Assembly: GCF_000025285.1 (NCBI RefSeq)
Contig: NC_013741.1
Coordinates: 868,001-932,000 of the forward strand
Direction: 5' to 3'
DNA from: Archaeoglobus profundus DSM 5631
GTDB taxonomy: Archaea; Halobacteriota; Archaeoglobi; Archaeoglobales; Archaeoglobaceae
DNA: 64,000 nt
Shown here: one piece after another, positions 9,711 through 18,700 of the stretch
Numbering within the stretch: the stretch's first letter is position 1
How the letters are laid out: each line of letters opens with the position of its first letter
The notes under the pieces: generated by a model
What the model saw: the letters and a program-made list of their open reading frames with translations, nothing else
What the model was told of the DNA's origin: nothing
The model's database searches: none
Position numbers and translations under genes: made by a program

Positions 9711-10910
9711 ATGAAAAACATTTACGTTCAAGAGCTCAAGCAAGTTCCAGTTGAGAAGCAGAAGGTTGAGATTGTCGAAAGGAAGGGAATCGGTCATCCA
9801 GACACGTTAGCAGATGGAATTGCAGAATCGATGAGCAGGGCTTTGAGCAGGGAGTACATAAAGAGGTTCGGAGTCGTCCTTCATCACAACACAGATGAAA
9901 CGCAAATAGTCGCTGGAAAATCAAAGCCAGCTTTTGGCGGTGGAGAGATCATTCAACCGATATTTATTCTGCTTGTAGGAAGAGCTACCAAGGAATTTGA
10001 AGGTACATGGATTCCAACCGATAAGATCGCCCTAAAAGCTGCGAAGGATTACATAAGGAGAGCTATGGCTAATCTAAATCCGGATGAAGATGTAGTCTTC
10101 GATGTTAGGATTGGAGAAGGTAGCACGGACTTGCAGGATGTCTTCATGAGGAGGAGTGGTAAGGCTCCTCATGCAAACGACACATCTTTCGGAATAGGAT
10201 TTGCCCCGTTTACTGAAACTGAGAAGCTAGTCTATAACGTTGAGAGAAAAATCTACAACGAGTTCAGGAAGGAGGAAAAGGCTATAGGAGAGGATGTTAA
10301 AGTAATGGGTCTAAGGGAAGGAGATAAGATAACGCTAACAATAGCCTGTGCAATGGTTGACAGGTATTTGGATAGTCTGAAGGATTACATAGCAGTTAAG
10401 GAGTCTTTAACTAAGTGGGTTAAGGAGATAGTTACGGAATACACGAGTAGAGAAGTTGAAGTGAATGTAAATACTGCAGATGACTACGAGAGAGGATGCG
10501 TTTATATTACAGTAACTGGAACTTCTGCTGAGTGCGGTGACGATGGGAGTGTTGGGAGAGGAAATAGGTGCAACGGATTGATCACACCTTACAGACCTAT
10601 GAGTATGGAGGCTTCGGCTGGTAAGAATCCGATGAATCACGTTGGCAAGATATACAACATATTGGCGAATTTCATAGCGAGGGATTGCTATGAAAACATT
10701 GAGGGGATTGAGGAGGTTTACGTTAAAATCCTCAGCCAGATAGGAAAGCCAATAAACGAGCCTAGAGCATTGGACATTCAGATAATACCGAAGAAAGGCT
10801 ACGATGTTAAAAAGATGGAGAAGAAAGCTGTAGAAATTGCCGAAGATTGGCTTGATAACATAACGAAGATAACGGATATGGTCATAAATGGTGAAGTTGA
10901 TGTCTTCTAA
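9711..10910 (+). CDS. mat: Archaeal-type S-adenosylmethionine synthetase
   Basis: This enzyme makes S-adenosylmethionine from ATP and methionine. It is the archaeal form, which is very divergent from bacterial MetK but keeps the signature ERKGIGHPDTLADGIAE near the N-terminus, the DTSFGIGFAPF segment and the glycine-rich SAECGDDGSVGRGNRCNG. The 399-residue length is normal. AAACTTATAT at 9677-9686 is a plausible TATA box. The window encodes at least two radical SAM proteins that consume its product. Confidence 0.96.
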   Translation: MKNIYVQELKQVPVEKQKVEIVERKGIGHPDTLADGIAESMSRALSREYIKRFGVVLHHNTDETQIVAGKSKPAFGGGEIIQPIFILLVGRATKEFEGTWIPTDKIALKAAKDYIRRAMANLNPDEDVVFDVRIGEGSTDLQDVFMRRSGKAPHANDTSFGIGFAPFTETEKLVYNVERKIYNEFRKEEKAIGEDVKVMGLREGDKITLTIACAMVDRYLDSLKDYIAVKESLTKWVKEIVTEYTSREVEVNVNTADDYERGCVYITVTGTSAECGDDGSVGRGNRCNGLITPYRPMSMEASAGKNPMNHVGKIYNILANFIARDCYENIEGIEEVYVKILSQIGKPINEPRALDIQIIPKKGYDVKKMEKKAVEIAEDWLDNITKITDMVINGEVDVF

Positions 10911-10942
10911 AATTTTATAGTCTTTGTGCCGAACTTCGGGAG

Positions 10943-11785
10943 ATGATAATCGCAATTCCCAACAAGGGACGGTTGAGCGAACCATCTCTGGAACTGCTGA
11001 GAGAAGCTGGAATAAGAGTTGAGAGTAGCGAGAGAAAGCTTATAGTCCCGACAAACAATCAGAGGATAAACATACTCTTTGCAAGAGCCAGAGATATACC
11101 ACACTACGTTGCAAATGGATCTGCAGATGTTGGAATAACTGGATACGACATGGTTGTTGAATCTGGGGAGGATGTAAAGGTTCTGCTTAAGCTGGGTTTT
11201 GGTAAGGCTAAGTTAGTCATAGCGGTTCCGATGAACTCTGATGTAAAGGCGGTCGAGGATCTGGACGGAAAGAGAATTGCTACGGAGTTTAAAAACATCG
11301 CTAAAAGGTATTTTAAGGAGAAAGGTTTGAACGTTAAGATCGTTGAGGTTAGTGGAGCATGTGAAAACGCTCCTTACATAGGAATAGCAGATGCAATCCT
11401 CGATTTGACGTCTACTGGCACAACTCTGAGAGTTAACAACTTGAGGGTAGTTGAGGAGGTTTTGGAGACAGAAGCTGTTCTCATAGCGAATAGGAACGTT
11501 GTAAACGAGTTCGAAGTCAAAGCTTTGGTTACATCCATTCAAGGCGTTTTGAATGCGAAAGGGATGATGTATTTGATGATGAACATACCCGCGGATATAC
11601 TCGACGAAGTTAAGAGGATAGTTCCAGGATTGAAAGGACCAACCGTTATGAAGGTTGAGAACGGAAACATGTTAGCTGTACACGTTGTCGTTCACGAAGA
11701 TAGGCTTTTTGAGATTTTGGAGAAGCTGAAAAAGATCGGAGCGAGAGATATACTGATCATACCCATACAAAGGCTTATATACTAA
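10943..11785 (+). CDS. hisG: ATP phosphoribosyltransferase, long form
   Basis: HisG catalyses the first step of histidine synthesis, joining ATP and PRPP. The 280 residues include two periplasmic-binding-like lobes, the PRPP loop region DLTSTGTTLR, and a C-terminal ~75-residue ferredoxin-like domain (from TSIQGVLNAKGMMYLM) that carries the histidine feedback site. This is therefore the long, HisZ-independent form. ATTTTATAG about 27 bases upstream looks like the TATA box, and CGGGAG lies just before the ATG. No other his gene is nearby. Confidence 0.95.
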   Translation: MIIAIPNKGRLSEPSLELLREAGIRVESSERKLIVPTNNQRINILFARARDIPHYVANGSADVGITGYDMVVESGEDVKVLLKLGFGKAKLVIAVPMNSDVKAVEDLDGKRIATEFKNIAKRYFKEKGLNVKIVEVSGACENAPYIGIADAILDLTSTGTTLRVNNLRVVEEVLETEAVLIANRNVVNEFEVKALVTSIQGVLNAKGMMYLMMNIPADILDEVKRIVPGLKGPTVMKVENGNMLAVHVVVHEDRLFEILEKLKKIGARDILIIPIQRLIY

Positions 11786-12009
11786 GGGCAGATCGCATTT
11801 CATGATCGTCTTTGCTTCAAACCTTCACGGAAATGCCGTAGCATTGAAGGCTCTTCTCGAAAGGGTTGAAAGACTTAAGGAGAACTTTGACATCAAAGCG
11901 GTTTACGTTTTGGGGATTTTCGGTTACAGAGCGTCGCTAAGAAAGCCTCGCTCTTCAGAGCGGGGATGAATTAGGGGAGGAGGGAGGGGGAGGTTGGTGG
12001 AGCGTTAGT

Positions 12010-12017
12010 TTTATAAA
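12010..12017 (+). promoter_or_regulatory. TATA box inside the IS608-type element
   Basis: TTTATAAA at this position is the only strong archaeal TATA match inside the otherwise GC-rich element. Initiation would be expected near 12036-12040, just before the structured region, giving a transcript that leaves the element through its right end. Confidence 0.4.
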
Positions 12018-12037
12018 GCCTCGTTCTGATTTATCGA

Positions 12038-12227
12038 TGTCGGGTGGGTAGGGAGGGTCAACCAAGTCCCCGCAAGGGGAACTATAGCCCACCTCTCCGC
12101 CTTGCGGACAGGTGGGTTTAACGGGGTGCTGACCCACCCCGTGTATATCCGATGAGGAGCGAGGCTGAGGATATGCACAAACCTCCCCGCAAGGAATCCT
12201 CGCACTTCAGTGCGGGGAGGAGGTCAA
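12038..12227 (+). ncRNA. Candidate omega-RNA-like structured transcript of the IS608-type element
   Basis: The stretch is much richer in G+C than the genes around it and folds into successive hairpins: TCCCC-GCAA-GGGGA (12067-12080, GNRA loop); CCCACCT...AGGTGGG enclosing CCGC-CTT-GCGG (12088-12116); a 7-8 bp stem ACGGGGTG/CACCCCGT (12121-12142); and GTATATCC/GGATATGC (12143-12176). CCTCCCCGC (12182-12190) pairs perfectly with GCGGGGAGG (12212-12220), competing with the terminal hairpin. In IS605-family elements the TnpB guide RNA ends at the right end and takes its guide from the flank. This arrangement fits that, but no TnpB is present and transcription is inferred. Confidence 0.45.
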
Positions 12228-12789
12228 ATGCCGTATCCAAAAGAGACTTACGAACTCATTGTTGAGAACGATATAAGGGCTGTGAGAGGGAGAATAGATC
12301 ACCTAATAGCGGAGTGGCACGAGCTCGAAGAGGAGGAGAAGGAAAATCTGAGCGAATTCGAGAGAAAGGTTGTCGAGTGGAACTGGGATCAGCTTGGTAA
12401 AGAGGGAAGAAAGTGGTTAAGAAACGAGGTTCCCAGCTTCTTAGCCGAAAAGTGGGGAGACAACGAGTTTCTATTGGTTTACGGTAGTCCCTATGACCCG
12501 ATAAACGGGTTTGTGAAGCCGAATCAGCCTTCGAGCTACTACGAGAGTATTCTATCTCCTTTCAGAAAGTACGAGATGGTTGTCGTCGGTGGATACGAGA
12601 GGTTCGTTGCTGAGACTATGCACGGTAAGGTTGCATGCCCTGGAGCTTGTGGAGTTTATGCGAATCAGCCGAGCTTTGCAGTTATAGATACGAGAAGCTT
12701 GGATGTTTCCTTTGAAGAGTTCGACTTCGAGACGGGAGATGTTGAAAGGAGTATCAGGGAGAGGTTGCCAGAAGATTGCATTGAAAAAA

Positions 12790-13221
12790 TCATCGACATC
12801 CTTCACCACGGACCTTGAGGTAAAGTTCATATAGTTCTTTGTATATTTTGCCCCTTTCATCTCCCAAAATCCTTGCAAATTCGTAAGCGTTTTTGAAGTC
12901 GCCCACACTCTCGTAGTACAGCATACCCTCCTTCAGAATTCCCCTTCTGACAATCTCATCACCGATCATGTCGCAAACGTAAAGTGCGCTTCTAAATCTT
13001 TTCAGCTTGACAAGCCTGTTTATAGCTTTCAAGGCGATATTGTATCCTACTTCGTAGTCGAACATGATGGCATATTCAACCTCATCGAAGATTTCAAGCT
13101 CCTCCACACTCAATTCGTTCGATTCAAATTTTGGTTCGATTCCATCCTCCTCACACAATCCCACCCTCTTCAGAATCCACATCGCCCTCTTCCTACCCTC
13201 TTCACCCAACTTCGAAAGCAT
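12790..13221 (-). CDS. Uncharacterised helical protein (143 aa)
   Basis: I do not recognise the family. The protein is acidic in its first half and appears all-helical. Its second half has repeat-like helix pairs (YNIALKAINRLVKLKRFRSA, then MLYYESVGDFKNAYEFARIL) that resemble degenerate tetratricopeptide units. The ATG at 13221 is chosen over the TTG one codon earlier. CTTATTTAAG at about 13241-13250 could be its TATA box. The 3' end overlaps the convergent C-terminal fragment of the split phosphoesterase-like gene by 29 bases. It is divergent from the MEMO gene. Confidence 0.6.
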   Translation of the reverse strand: MLSKLGEEGRKRAMWILKRVGLCEEDGIEPKFESNELSVEELEIFDEVEYAIMFDYEVGYNIALKAINRLVKLKRFRSALYVCDMIGDEIVRRGILKEGMLYYESVGDFKNAYEFARILGDERGKIYKELYELYLKVRGEGCR

Positions 13222-13254
13222 CAAGTTTATATCTTCGTCAACTTAAATAAGCTT

Positions 13255-14046
13255 ATGAGGAGACCTGCGGTAGCTGGAATGTTTTATCCATCGAACAGAG
13301 AGTCCCTCTTAGCTATGCTGAAGGAGTTTGTGGATTATCATCCCGATGATTCGGTGATTGCATGCGTTTCACCTCATGCAGGTTACGTTTACTCTGGAAG
13401 AACAGCTGGAAGAGTTTACTCTCTTATACCACAGGTGGAAACGTACGTGATAGTTGGTCCAAATCACACGGGCTACGGTTCTCCAGTTGCTCTCTCAACG
13501 GACACTTGGATAACACCCTTAGGTGAGGTAGAGGTAGACATGGAATTCGTTAAAGCGATGCCGAAAAAAATCATCGATTTGGATGAAACCGCACACAGGT
13601 TTGAGCATTCTTTGGAGGTTCAGGTTCCGTTTTTGCAGTACATAAACATGGGTAGAAAGTTCAAGATAGTCCCAATCTGCATGGGAATGCAGGATGAAGA
13701 AACCGCAAGGGAAGTTGCTGAGGAGATAATAACGGCTAAGGAGGAGACAGGAAAAGAAATAGTGGTCGTAGCATCTTCGGACATGCATCACTACTTACCA
13801 GATGAGGAGTGTAGAAGGAGGGATAGAATTGTCATTGAAGCTATCCTCTCGATGGATGTTTCGAAGTTCTACGACACCATATACAGAATGCAAGCCAGTG
13901 TGTGCGGTTACGGACCTATAGCCGTAGCTATGATATACGCAAAGCACTACGGTGGTTTTGCAGAACTCGTAGATTACTCCACAAGCGGAGACGTTGAGCC
14001 GATGGCTGAAGTTGTTGGTTACGCAGGTATAGTTTTCAGAGCTTAA
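13255..14046 (+). CDS. MEMO family protein (AmmeMemoRadiSam system protein B)
   Basis: The 263-residue protein is homologous to human MEMO1 and to the extradiol-dioxygenase-like fold. Metal-site histidines are visible in SPHAGYVYSG, GPNHTGYGS and SSDMHHYLPDE, and a conserved cysteine region is at ASVCGYGP. Many prokaryotes encode it with AMMECR1 and a radical SAM protein, but neither is adjacent here. The biochemical role in archaea is not settled. The next gene begins 37 bases downstream on the same strand, so the two may be co-transcribed. Confidence 0.9.
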   Translation: MRRPAVAGMFYPSNRESLLAMLKEFVDYHPDDSVIACVSPHAGYVYSGRTAGRVYSLIPQVETYVIVGPNHTGYGSPVALSTDTWITPLGEVEVDMEFVKAMPKKIIDLDETAHRFEHSLEVQVPFLQYINMGRKFKIVPICMGMQDEETAREVAEEIITAKEETGKEIVVVASSDMHHYLPDEECRRRDRIVIEAILSMDVSKFYDTIYRMQASVCGYGPIAVAMIYAKHYGGFAELVDYSTSGDVEPMAEVVGYAGIVFRA

Positions 14047-14083
14047 CGAAAACTTCATGAACATCTCCCCGTCAAGTTGTTAG

Positions 14084-15649
14084 ATGAGAGGATACGAAAG
14101 GCTTGCTGAAATTTTGGGAGCTGAAGACGTTTTAAACTACATAAAAGAGCTTGAGAACAAGGTTAAAGAGGCGATAGAGAACGACAAAGCTATTGAAATT
14201 GATCCCGACTTTGAGAGAAAGATAAGGGACAGACTCAAAGAATTAATAGAGAGAAGGTTTGATGAAAACAGCTTGAACGTTTTGAAGAGCTTAGCAGTCT
14301 TAGATTTACCCATCGATGCTGAAGTCGCTAGTAAAATTTACGATCTCTCCGCTTTAAACGATTTCATCGATTTGGGTTTGATCGAGAAGAGGAACGGTTA
14401 CTTGATTGTAGATGAGACTTTGAAGGATTTAATACAGGAGAACGTTGAAGATTATCACAGGAAAGCTTTGGAATACTACTCCAACTTTGAAGAAACTTTG
14501 GATGTTATGACTGAAAAAGCCTACCACCATCTCATGCTCAAAGAGTACGATAGAGCTTTCGATTACTTCATAAAATCCGCAAATCAAATTTATGGAAGGC
14601 ACAGATGCGTTGAAAAGCTTATATTTGTTGGTGAAAAGCTAATAGGCAAAGTTAAAGAAGATGACAGACTCTTAGGAACTTTGGGAAACCTCTACATGGT
14701 TCTGAAGAAGTACAGAGAGGCTGAACACTACTACCGCAAAGTAATGGAGATGTACGATGAGAACGACGACAGATATCTGGGTGTACTTTTGAACATTGCA
14801 AATTTGAGATACGTTAGAGGGGATTACAAAGAAGCGGAAGAATTGCTAAAGAATTGCGTAAGTTTGGCTATGGATAGAAATGAGGAGATAGTTGAAAAAG
14901 CTCTGCTTATGCTTTCGTCCCTCTATCTCGACTTAAATGACTACGAAAATGCGGAGAAGTGTCTGATGGACGTTCTGAGGATGATATACAGCAGAAAGGA
15001 TGAAGACTCTCTCAAGAGAGTTGCTGAGATCGTGAACAACTTGGGTTACGTTTACTCAAGGAGTAAGAATTACGAGAAGGCTGAGAGATTCTACAAGGAG
15101 GCTTTGAGAATATACAACGATCTGAACGATGTTAAGGGTGTAACCACAGCATTAAACAACCTCTGCTCAATCTACGTTACAACACAAAACTACGAAAAGG
15201 CTAAGGAGATAATAGATGCGATTGAAAGGGTTGGAGATATGCCACCAGACCTCAAAGCGAAGTACTACTTCTTGAAGGCTAAGGTTCTTGAAAGGGACGA
15301 TCCAAAATCTGCTTTAGAACTCTACGTAAAGGCTGGAGCTCTGGGATTTTTAATTTTCAGAAACTTCGGTATAAATGCAGTAAACTACATGCACTCCTTA
15401 GATAAAGCTGAGGAGATTGCTAAGAGATTGAATCTTAAAGAGTTAGCAGGAGATGTTTTCGTCTTAAAGAGCGCCATAGCAAAGGTATACTTCGGAATAA
15501 GGAGGAATATCGCAGATGTAGAGTGCGGAGAAAGGGGAAAAGCCATTCTTAACGCTTTGAAAGGTTACGATACCAGCGTTGAAGTGAGAGACGAAGTTGA
15601 CTCTGCCTTCTTCGTGATACTTCAAGATTTAAAGGCATCTTCACAATGA
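14084..15649 (+). CDS. Tetratricopeptide-repeat protein (521 aa)
   Basis: After ~110 residues with a winged-helix look (NVLKSLAVLDLPIDAEVASKIYDL then LIEKRNGYLIVDE), most of the protein is made of tetratricopeptide repeats. Clear units include LLGTLGNLYMVLKKYREAEHYY, NIANLRYVRGDYKEAEELL, LSSLYLDLNDYENAEKCL, NNLGYVYSRSKNYEKAERFY and LNNLCSIYVTTQNYEKAKEI in order. Such proteins are scaffolds or regulators. It resembles the sensor half of STAND/AP-ATPase regulators without an NTPase domain. There is no signal peptide or membrane span. Its partner is unknown. Confidence 0.8.
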   Translation: MRGYERLAEILGAEDVLNYIKELENKVKEAIENDKAIEIDPDFERKIRDRLKELIERRFDENSLNVLKSLAVLDLPIDAEVASKIYDLSALNDFIDLGLIEKRNGYLIVDETLKDLIQENVEDYHRKALEYYSNFEETLDVMTEKAYHHLMLKEYDRAFDYFIKSANQIYGRHRCVEKLIFVGEKLIGKVKEDDRLLGTLGNLYMVLKKYREAEHYYRKVMEMYDENDDRYLGVLLNIANLRYVRGDYKEAEELLKNCVSLAMDRNEEIVEKALLMLSSLYLDLNDYENAEKCLMDVLRMIYSRKDEDSLKRVAEIVNNLGYVYSRSKNYEKAERFYKEALRIYNDLNDVKGVTTALNNLCSIYVTTQNYEKAKEIIDAIERVGDMPPDLKAKYYFLKAKVLERDDPKSALELYVKAGALGFLIFRNFGINAVNYMHSLDKAEEIAKRLNLKELAGDVFVLKSAIAKVYFGIRRNIADVECGERGKAILNALKGYDTSVEVRDEVDSAFFVILQDLKASSQ

Positions 15650-15707
15650 AATTTAGGTTGGGTAAAATTTTAGAAAAACCTTTATGTTTTTTTGGAGTTG
15701 AATTCTC

Positions 15708-18700
15708 ATGCTCGATTACATCTACACTGGAATACCTACAGGAGCTAAGGAGTTCAAATACCTTGTCAATAAAGTTAAAGATGCTGTAAACTACCCCGAA
15801 ATAACCGAAGAAGAATTTGAAAAGCTCTTAGAGAAAGCTACAGTTGGTTACGGTAACCCCCTTCCTCACAGAACTAAATCGCTTTGCCCTGAGAGTAGGC
15901 AAGTCGTCCCGGCCGTGGTTTGGGAGAAAGATGGTAAGGTTTGGATAACCAAGAAGTGCCCAGAAGGTCTCATAACCGAGCTCTACTATGAAGATGTGAA
16001 AACCTACGAGAGGTTTAGAAAGTGGCTTTTTAAGGCCAAAGTTTTGGAAAATTACCATGTAGATAAGAGCGGAGCAAACTGTCCCTTCGATTGCGGTTTG
16101 TGTAAGAGGCATTATTCACACACATGTCTTCTAAACATAGTAGTTACAAATCGTTGTAACCTCAGCTGTTGGTATTGTCTGCCAGAGGACGAAGAGATTC
16201 TCGTTAGAAAGAATGGCGAGGTTAGGCTCCTGAAATTCAAGGACTTGGCAAGAGATTGCAGATTCGATCATGAAGTTGAGGTAAATGGAGTTAGGGGAAA
16301 ATTCGCCTTCGTTGATGGCTTGGAGGTTCTATCCTTCAAAGATTTCAAAGCGGTGTGGTGCAAGGTTGAAAAAGTATTCAAGAGGTTTTACAAGGGTAAG
16401 ATCGTTAGAATAACGACAAAATCCGGTAGAGTTCTGAGGGTTACGCCCGAACATGGAATATTCATCTGTCAGAACCGCTCACTATTTAAGAAAGAAGCGG
16501 GTAAGCTTAGGGTTGGAGATAAGATTTTGTCATTGATGCGATTCAACGTTAACGGAAACGTAAGAAGTTTAAATCTGTTGAAGGAATTTAGAGTTCTACC
16601 GGCAAAGGAGAAGAAGATGACGTTTGTTAGAGGTGTGAATGTAAATACAAGGTTGTCAAAGAGGTACGGAAGCATAGTTTACAGCTGGAGGGAGAGAAGG
16701 TCTATCCCACTTAACGTTTTCTACGAAATCGATCTCGACGGTAGCTATGAGCTTGGACGAGATGCTACAAGATATACGATACCGTCGAATTTTGTGATTA
16801 CACCAGAATTTTCAAAGCTCGTTGGATACTTTATTTCGGATGGACACTACACCAACAAAGACATTAGAATCACTGTCGGCAAAAAAGATGCAGAGAGGGA
16901 GTTGTTTGAAATCGTGCACAAGCTAAATCTGCCGTACAGTGTACTTAAAGCAAACGGCAAGACTAAGCAGTTGGTTGTAGGAAGTAGGTTGATCAGACTG
17001 CTGCTTAAATACGTTTTGGGAATTCCCGAAGGTGCTAAGAACAAGAGGTTACCGAGAATATTTTTAGACCTACCACTTGAACTAAGGTTGTCTTTACTTA
17101 GCGGGTTGTTAAACGGCGATGGATACGTTGTGAAGGGTAAGAGGCATCTGAGCATAGGATACGCAAGTGTTTCGAGAGATTTGATAAGAGATTTGCTTTA
17201 CCTCTTGGCATCGTTAGGCGTTTTCGCAAGAGTCCATAAGGTTGAGAAGGAAAAAGTCAAGGGTGCCAATCACGACTTATACAAGCTTTACGTGGGTGGA
17301 GAGGATTTGGTAAAGTTGGTAAGTCTTGTAGATTTAAGGGAGAAACATTTAGACAGATTAAAAACTTTGGGTAAAAATAGGCACACTAGGATTGAAAAGG
17401 TTGGGGATTACATCGTAGATGAAGTGGCGAAGGTAGAGTTTGAAGACTACGAAGGCTATGTCTACGATCTGCAAGTTAAAAGCGAACATCACAGCTTTGT
17501 AGTTTCTGACGGAATTCTTGTGAGCAACTGCTTCTTCTACGCTAAAGAGGGACAACCAATCTACGAACCGACTTTGGATCAGATCAGATTGATGCTCAGA
17601 AGAGCAAAAGAGGAAATCCCACCGTGTAATGCTGTCCAGCTGACTGGAGGAGAGCCAACTTTGAGAGATGATCTTGTAGAAATAATAAGAATTGCAAAAG
17701 AGGAAGGTTACGACCACGTCCAGCTTAACACCGATGGTATAAGGTTGGCTTTTGATAGGGATTTTGTCAAAGCAATTACTGAAGCGGGAGTAAACACAAT
17801 CTACCTGAGCTTCGATGGCATAACTCCGATAACTAACTGGAAGAATCATTGGGAAATACCTCTAATATTCAAGAACATACGAGAACTCAACGGTCCGGGA
17901 ATAGTTTTGGTTCCGACTTTGATAAGAAATATAAACGACTCTGAGCTTGGAGCGATCATAAACTTCGGCTTAAATCACATAGATATCGTTAGAGGTGTCA
18001 ACTTCCAACCGATCTCGATGGTCGGTAGAGTTCCCAAGGAGGAAAGATCAATGTTCAGGGTAACAATTCCAAGAGCCTTAAAGTTGATAGAGGAGCAGAC
18101 AAACGGGGCAATAGCTATGGAAGACTGGTATCCAGTTCCTATAGCTGGACACATAGCAAGGTTCTTTGACGCTTTCTTGGGCAAGCGTTACTACATGACT
18201 TCACATTTTGCATGCGGTTGTGCAACTTACGTATTCTTGGATGATGGAAAAGTAATTCCAATAACGAGGTTTATAGACGTTGAGGGATTCGTGGAGTACC
18301 TCGTTGAAAAGGCTGAGGAGATGAAAGGAAAGAGCGTAGGAAGGTTTAAGAGGTTGAAGATTTCCGCAGATTTGATAGTCAACTTCCTGAAGAAGTTTTA
18401 CGATGAATCTAAGGCTCCAAAAGAGTTGAAAGTCTTAAACCTGATGAAGAATGCGTTTATCCATGGAGATTACGAGGCTTTGGGTGAATTCCACAAGAAT
18501 GCACTGTTCCTTGGAATGATGCACTTCCAAGACGAGTACAATTACGACGTTGAAAGAACTGAGAGATGTGTAATCCACTACGGAATGCCAGACGGAAGAA
18601 TCGTTCCATTCTGCGCCTTTAACGTCATTCCAGAGTTTTACAGAGACAAGATTCAGCCCGAATACAGCTACAGTTGGGAGGAATGGAAGAAGAAACATCC

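Larger units (their letters stand above)
11928..12227 (+). mobile_element. IS608-type (IS200/IS605) non-autonomous element, 300 bp
   Basis: The element lies directly 3' of TTAC (11924-11927) and ends in TCAA (12224-12227), with no target duplication. These are the left and right cleavage sites known for IS608. The left subterminal hairpin (11946-11965) has AAAG at its foot (11942-11945), and the right hairpin (12198-12217) has GAAT at its foot (12194-12197). These are the IS608 guide tetranucleotides. The two 20-base hairpins are alike, with a compensating T-A to A-T pair change in the stem. There is no transposase gene, so it must be moved in trans by a TnpA elsewhere in the genome. Confidence 0.85.
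11802..12818 (+). pseudogene. Metallophosphoesterase-like gene split by a 300-bp insertion
   Basis: Codons 1-42 (11802-11927) and 12228-12818 form one 238-residue protein once the 300-bp element is removed. The join reads GIFGY followed by MPYPKE, with no lost or duplicated base. It resembles the archaeal YfcE/MJ0936-type phosphoesterase fold. However, the metal ligands look degenerate: SNLHGN replaces the usual SDxHGN, LGIFGY the usual GDxxGY, and RGRIDH the usual GNxD/H. The element adds an in-frame stop soon after its left end. Its right end places GGAGG four bases before the ATG at 12228, so the 196-residue C-terminal part may still be translated alone. Confidence 0.75.

Noticed and set aside
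10407-10985. A 192-codon minus-strand open frame
   Set aside because: It is a shadow of the mat gene; the mat frame carries the conserved motifs.
11955-12205. Minus-strand open frames of ~60 codons inside the 300-bp element
   Set aside because: They have a proline/serine-rich composition, no start signals, and coincide with RNA hairpins and transposon ends.
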